Of a DNA stretch of 34,150 nucleotides, positions 31,835-34,150 are shown piece by piece. The notes beneath the pieces are model-generated. The model worked only from the letters and a program-made list of their open reading frames with translations. It was not told the DNA's origin and did no database searches. A program made the position numbers and the translations under genes. Where the stretch lies: the NCBI GenBank assembly GCA_011526095.1, contig WYBA01000074.1, forward strand, positions 1 through 34,150. The letters are read 5' to 3'. Numbering within the stretch: the first letter of the stretch is position 1; each line of letters opens with the position of its first letter. Origin of the DNA: Myxococcales bacterium. GTDB lineage: Bacteria > Myxococcota_A > Polyangia > Haliangiales > Haliangiaceae.

Positions 31835-31863
31835 TTGACATCCCGCCGGCAGGCCGCATGCTG
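31835..31863 (+). promoter_or_regulatory. possible promoter upstream of rnk
   Basis: A perfect -35 TTGACA (31835-31840), then a spacer and a weak -10 (CATGCT, 31857-31862, 16 bp away). It would drive rnk with a leader of about 170 nt that includes a 27-codon frame from ATG 31869. Weak evidence. Confidence 0.3.
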
Positions 31864-32037
31864 CGGCCATGCTGCGCTTCCTCCTGTCCATGCATCGCCG
31901 TGTCGCGCCTGTGCGCACGCGGCGGGACGGCGAGGGAGCGCGCACCGGCTGAGCGCACCCCGCGCCGCCCCGCTCACCCCGGGGCCGACCGAACGGAACG
32001 CCCCGGCAACCGCCCTCGCAAGCTGGAGGTTTCCGTC

Positions 32038-32433
32038 ATGCGTCACGCGTTCGCCACCGTCCCTGCACCCTCGCTCGTCATCAGCGCCGCCGACCGCGAT
32101 CGGCTGCTGCCGGTGATCGATCAGCACGACTCGCCCGCCGCCGAGGCGCTGGAGGCGGAGCTGCTGCGCGCGACGATCGTCCCCCCCGAGGAGGTCCCGG
32201 CCGACGTCGTGACGCTGCACGGCGACGTCGTCTACGAGGACCTCTCGACCGGCCAGCGCCGGACCGTGCGCGTCGTGCTGCCGCGCGAGGCCGATCCACG
32301 GCGCGGCTGGATCTCGGTGCTGGCCCCGGTGGGCAGCGCGCTGCTCGGGCTGCGCGTCGGCCAGGAGATCGACTGGCCGCTGCCGGGCGGCGCGCGCCGG
32401 ATCCGCGTCGTCGAGCTGCCGCGCGCCGCGTGA
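32038..32433 (+). CDS. rnk: Rnk-type nucleoside diphosphate kinase regulator (GreA/GreB C-terminal fold)
   Basis: 131 residues from ATG 32038, with GGAGGT upstream. The N-terminal helix (ISAADRDRLLPVIDQHDSPAAEALEAELLRATIV) is followed by the FKBP-like GreA/B C-terminal domain: VPADVVTLHGDVVYEDLSTGQRRTVRVVLPREAD and ISVLAPVGSALLGLRVGQEIDWPLPGG, then RIRVVELP. This is the family pattern of Rnk, which binds RNA polymerase near the secondary channel but lacks the long coiled coil of GreA. The short N-terminal helix agrees with Rnk and not with a full Gre factor. Cytoplasmic, single gene. Confidence 0.9.
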   Translation: MRHAFATVPAPSLVISAADRDRLLPVIDQHDSPAAEALEAELLRATIVPPEEVPADVVTLHGDVVYEDLSTGQRRTVRVVLPREADPRRGWISVLAPVGSALLGLRVGQEIDWPLPGGARRIRVVELPRAA

Positions 32434-32481
32434 CGGGCGCGCGGCGCGCGCACGGCCGCCGTCGTCGCGTCGCGACGCGGC

Positions 32482-33915
32482 TCAGTACATCCACTCGACG
32501 ATCGCGATATCACCAGCGCTGAGCGCCGTCCGGTTGGCGCTGAACGTCGAGCCGTCGAGGCGGGTGATCGTCGGGATCGACGGGTTGATCGCGAACGCGA
32601 AGGAGCCGTAGTGCATGATCGACCCGAGGTCGTAGGCGCCGTGGTCGAAGCCGTTGGTGTACTTCGCGAAGTTCCCCGTCTTGTCGGCCTGGACGTTGGC
32701 GAGGTTGATCCGCACGAAGCTGTCCCGGTCCGAGCGGGTCTGCTCGTGGAACAACCCGACCGTGTGGCCGAGCTCGTGGACGTGGGCGCCGAAGCCGCAG
32801 AAGTCGGGGACGTCGAACCGCGAGGTCGCGACGTACTGATCGAGGTCCGCGGTGTTGCCGCGCGTGAACGTCAGCGGCGAGGTGAACGTGACGGTCCGCC
32901 GCGAGCCGTCGAAGCCGACGCCGACGATCTGCGCGGCGGTGCGCCCCGCGGGCAGCCCGAACGTCGACAGGCCGCCGAAACGATCGAGATCGTAGGCGCT
33001 GCCGACGGAGGTCCGGCCGTCGCGGTACCAGACGTGGACGTAGCCGGTGGTGGGGTGGATCGCCATCTCGAGCACGTCGGCCGCCGTCTTGCCGGGCGCC
33101 AGCGAGTACGCGACCGGCGCGGCGCCGGCGGCGAGGTTGCCGGCGTTGCCGCGGCTCACGGTGAGGTCGGAGTACCAGGTCCACACCTGGCCGGTGGCGT
33201 CGACGTCCACGCCGACGATCATCGACGTGTTCTTGCCGGTCGGCACCGTGTACGCGTAGGTCGGGTTCGGCGTGCGCCCCCCGCCGTCGAGCACGCCGGG
33301 GATGCCGGTGGCGTACGAGCCGTCCCGGTACCAGCTCGTCACGGTCTCGCCCCGCATCGCGACGCCGACGAGGTCCGTGCCGCGCTGCCCGCCGATCGCG
33401 ATGAACTGCTGCCCACCCGCGGGTCGCCGTCCGACCTCGGAGGCGCAGCCGCCGCCGGCATCGAACGCGATCGTCACGTACGAGCTCTGCGTGGTGCGCG
33501 GGACGAAGTCGATCGACGTCTCCGCCTCCCAGTGCGCGATCGCGGCGCGGACGCGGCCATGGTGCGAGACGTTGGCGTCGATCGTGTAGGGGACGACGCC
33601 GCCCGGCCAGCGGCTGCCGAGCACGAAGATGCCGGCGCCGGGCGCGCGGTCGTCGTCGCCGTGGCGCAGCAGGATGTCGCCCTCCAGCACCGCGGCGCCA
33701 TCGACGTCGCGGTACGTGACGTCGACCGGCCCGTCGGGCGTCGCGAGCTGGCCAGCGCGCGCCACCCCGGGGCGGCCGGGAAACGCCTCCTCGGCGGTCC
33801 AGGTCTGGCCGTCGTCGTCGAGCACGTCGTCGTCGGGCGCGACGTCGTCGTCGGCGCACGCCGGGAGGAGCAGCAGCAGAGGGAGCACGAGCACGTGAGC
33901 GCGATGAGGTTGCAT
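32482..33915 (-). CDS. astacin-family (M12A) metalloprotease with repeat insertion, lipoprotein
   Basis: 477 residues from ATG 33915. Lipobox LPAC (Cys20) and an Asp-rich linker. The astacin domain starts near 100 (SRWPGGVVPYTIDANV, then HWEAETSIDFVPRT) and runs to GGQQFIAIG near 175. About 195 residues of four similar units follow, and only then the zinc site H380-E-L-G-H384-T-V-G387-L-F-H390-E-Q with the RSDRD sequence after it, and the Met-turn SIMHYG (432-437) with its Tyr. All zinc ligands and the general-base Glu381 are present, so it is probably active. In typical astacins GGQQ/ISL and HELLH are separated by only about 15 residues. Extracellular or surface-anchored peptidase. Confidence 0.9.
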   Translation of the reverse strand: MQPHRAHVLVLPLLLLLPACADDDVAPDDDVLDDDGQTWTAEEAFPGRPGVARAGQLATPDGPVDVTYRDVDGAAVLEGDILLRHGDDDRAPGAGIFVLGSRWPGGVVPYTIDANVSHHGRVRAAIAHWEAETSIDFVPRTTQSSYVTIAFDAGGGCASEVGRRPAGGQQFIAIGGQRGTDLVGVAMRGETVTSWYRDGSYATGIPGVLDGGGRTPNPTYAYTVPTGKNTSMIVGVDVDATGQVWTWYSDLTVSRGNAGNLAAGAAPVAYSLAPGKTAADVLEMAIHPTTGYVHVWYRDGRTSVGSAYDLDRFGGLSTFGLPAGRTAAQIVGVGFDGSRRTVTFTSPLTFTRGNTADLDQYVATSRFDVPDFCGFGAHVHELGHTVGLFHEQTRSDRDSFVRINLANVQADKTGNFAKYTNGFDHGAYDLGSIMHYGSFAFAINPSIPTITRLDGSTFSANRTALSAGDIAIVEWMY

Positions 33916-34150
33916 GCGCGCTGCACAGAGCACCGACCGTGCCGGCGCCCCGCCGTGGAATCGCGGCGACTTGCCGCCCCGCCGACCGCGCCGCCGCCAC
34001 CGGTGGTTGCCGCGGCGCCAACGCGCGGTGGCGCCGCGGCGCCCCCCCCGCGGTCCGAAAGTGACGCGCGGCAGCCCCCACGCCCGGGCGAGGATCACGC
34101 CCGGCCCCCCCAAGGGGCGCCGCACCAGCAGTCCGGCGCGGCACCCCACC
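33916..34150. other. GC-rich sequence at the window end, no gene seen
   Basis: Open frames run through this stretch because of base composition, but none shows a start or native composition. It holds the region upstream of the astacin gene. No clear promoter found. Confidence 0.4.

Noticed and set aside
31869..31952. 27-codon leader peptide upstream of rnk
   Set aside because: No ribosome site, no terminator or attenuator hairpin downstream and no regulatory codon run; noted only as part of the long leader.

Overview
The window reads as a piece of a high-GC genome from the Myxococcota (deltaproteobacterial myxobacteria). That assignment is an inference from gene style: many short secreted lipoproteins with Asp/Gly-rich linkers, a kinase-TPR gene overlapping an FHA/sigma54-activator gene, an AgmX-like TM protein, a CotH-like lipoprotein, an astacin and a Cys/Asp-rich lipoprotein. 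I cannot name a genus.

Left third (1 to about 10,012): a decayed accessory island with visibly lower GC and more A/T-ending codons than the rest. It is built around three direct copies of a tRNA- or tmRNA-like 3' end (1866-1909, 8000-8025 with an internal deletion, 9969-10012). The first two copies are each followed by a terminator hairpin and a minus-strand fragment of a tyrosine recombinase (1928-2476, 8105-8476). This looks like successive integrative elements stacked at one attachment site; the intact RNA gene is not in the window and should lie to the left. Between the sites are an N-truncated hydrolase-like gene overlapping a secreted partner, a complete IS256-family element with terminal inverted repeats and an 8-bp target duplication that rewrote the end of a phage-type HTH gene, a three-gene module led by a TIGR04255-family protein (6093-7896), a secreted protein, and the last residues of a phage terminase. 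A 79-bp perfect repeat containing a long palindrome occurs twice, 6780 bp apart.

Right two thirds (10,065 to the end): chromosome-like and very GC-rich. In order: a lipoprotein; an FHA/sigma54 activator translationally coupled to a TPR kinase gene that lacks its kinase N-lobe; a head-to-head breakpoint near 15,016 to a lipase-like secreted-type protein and an AgmX-like TM protein; a minus-strand surface-polysaccharide operon (flippase, Gfo/Idh/MocA oxidoreductase, NAD-dependent epimerase); a CotH-family lipoprotein; an EF-G paralogue; several lipoproteins; a beta-lactamase-fold serine hydrolase; a GH88/GH105-type glycoside hydrolase; two exported barrel-like proteins; a 58-residue helical protein; Rnk; and an astacin-family metalloprotease whose catalytic domain is split by about 195 residues of repeats.

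Several starts lack a Shine-Dalgarno sequence and instead carry a -10-like hexamer 5 to 9 nt before the start codon, suggesting leaderless transcripts. The best candidates for something undescribed are the stacked-attachment island as a whole, the TIGR04255 module inside it, and the split astacin.
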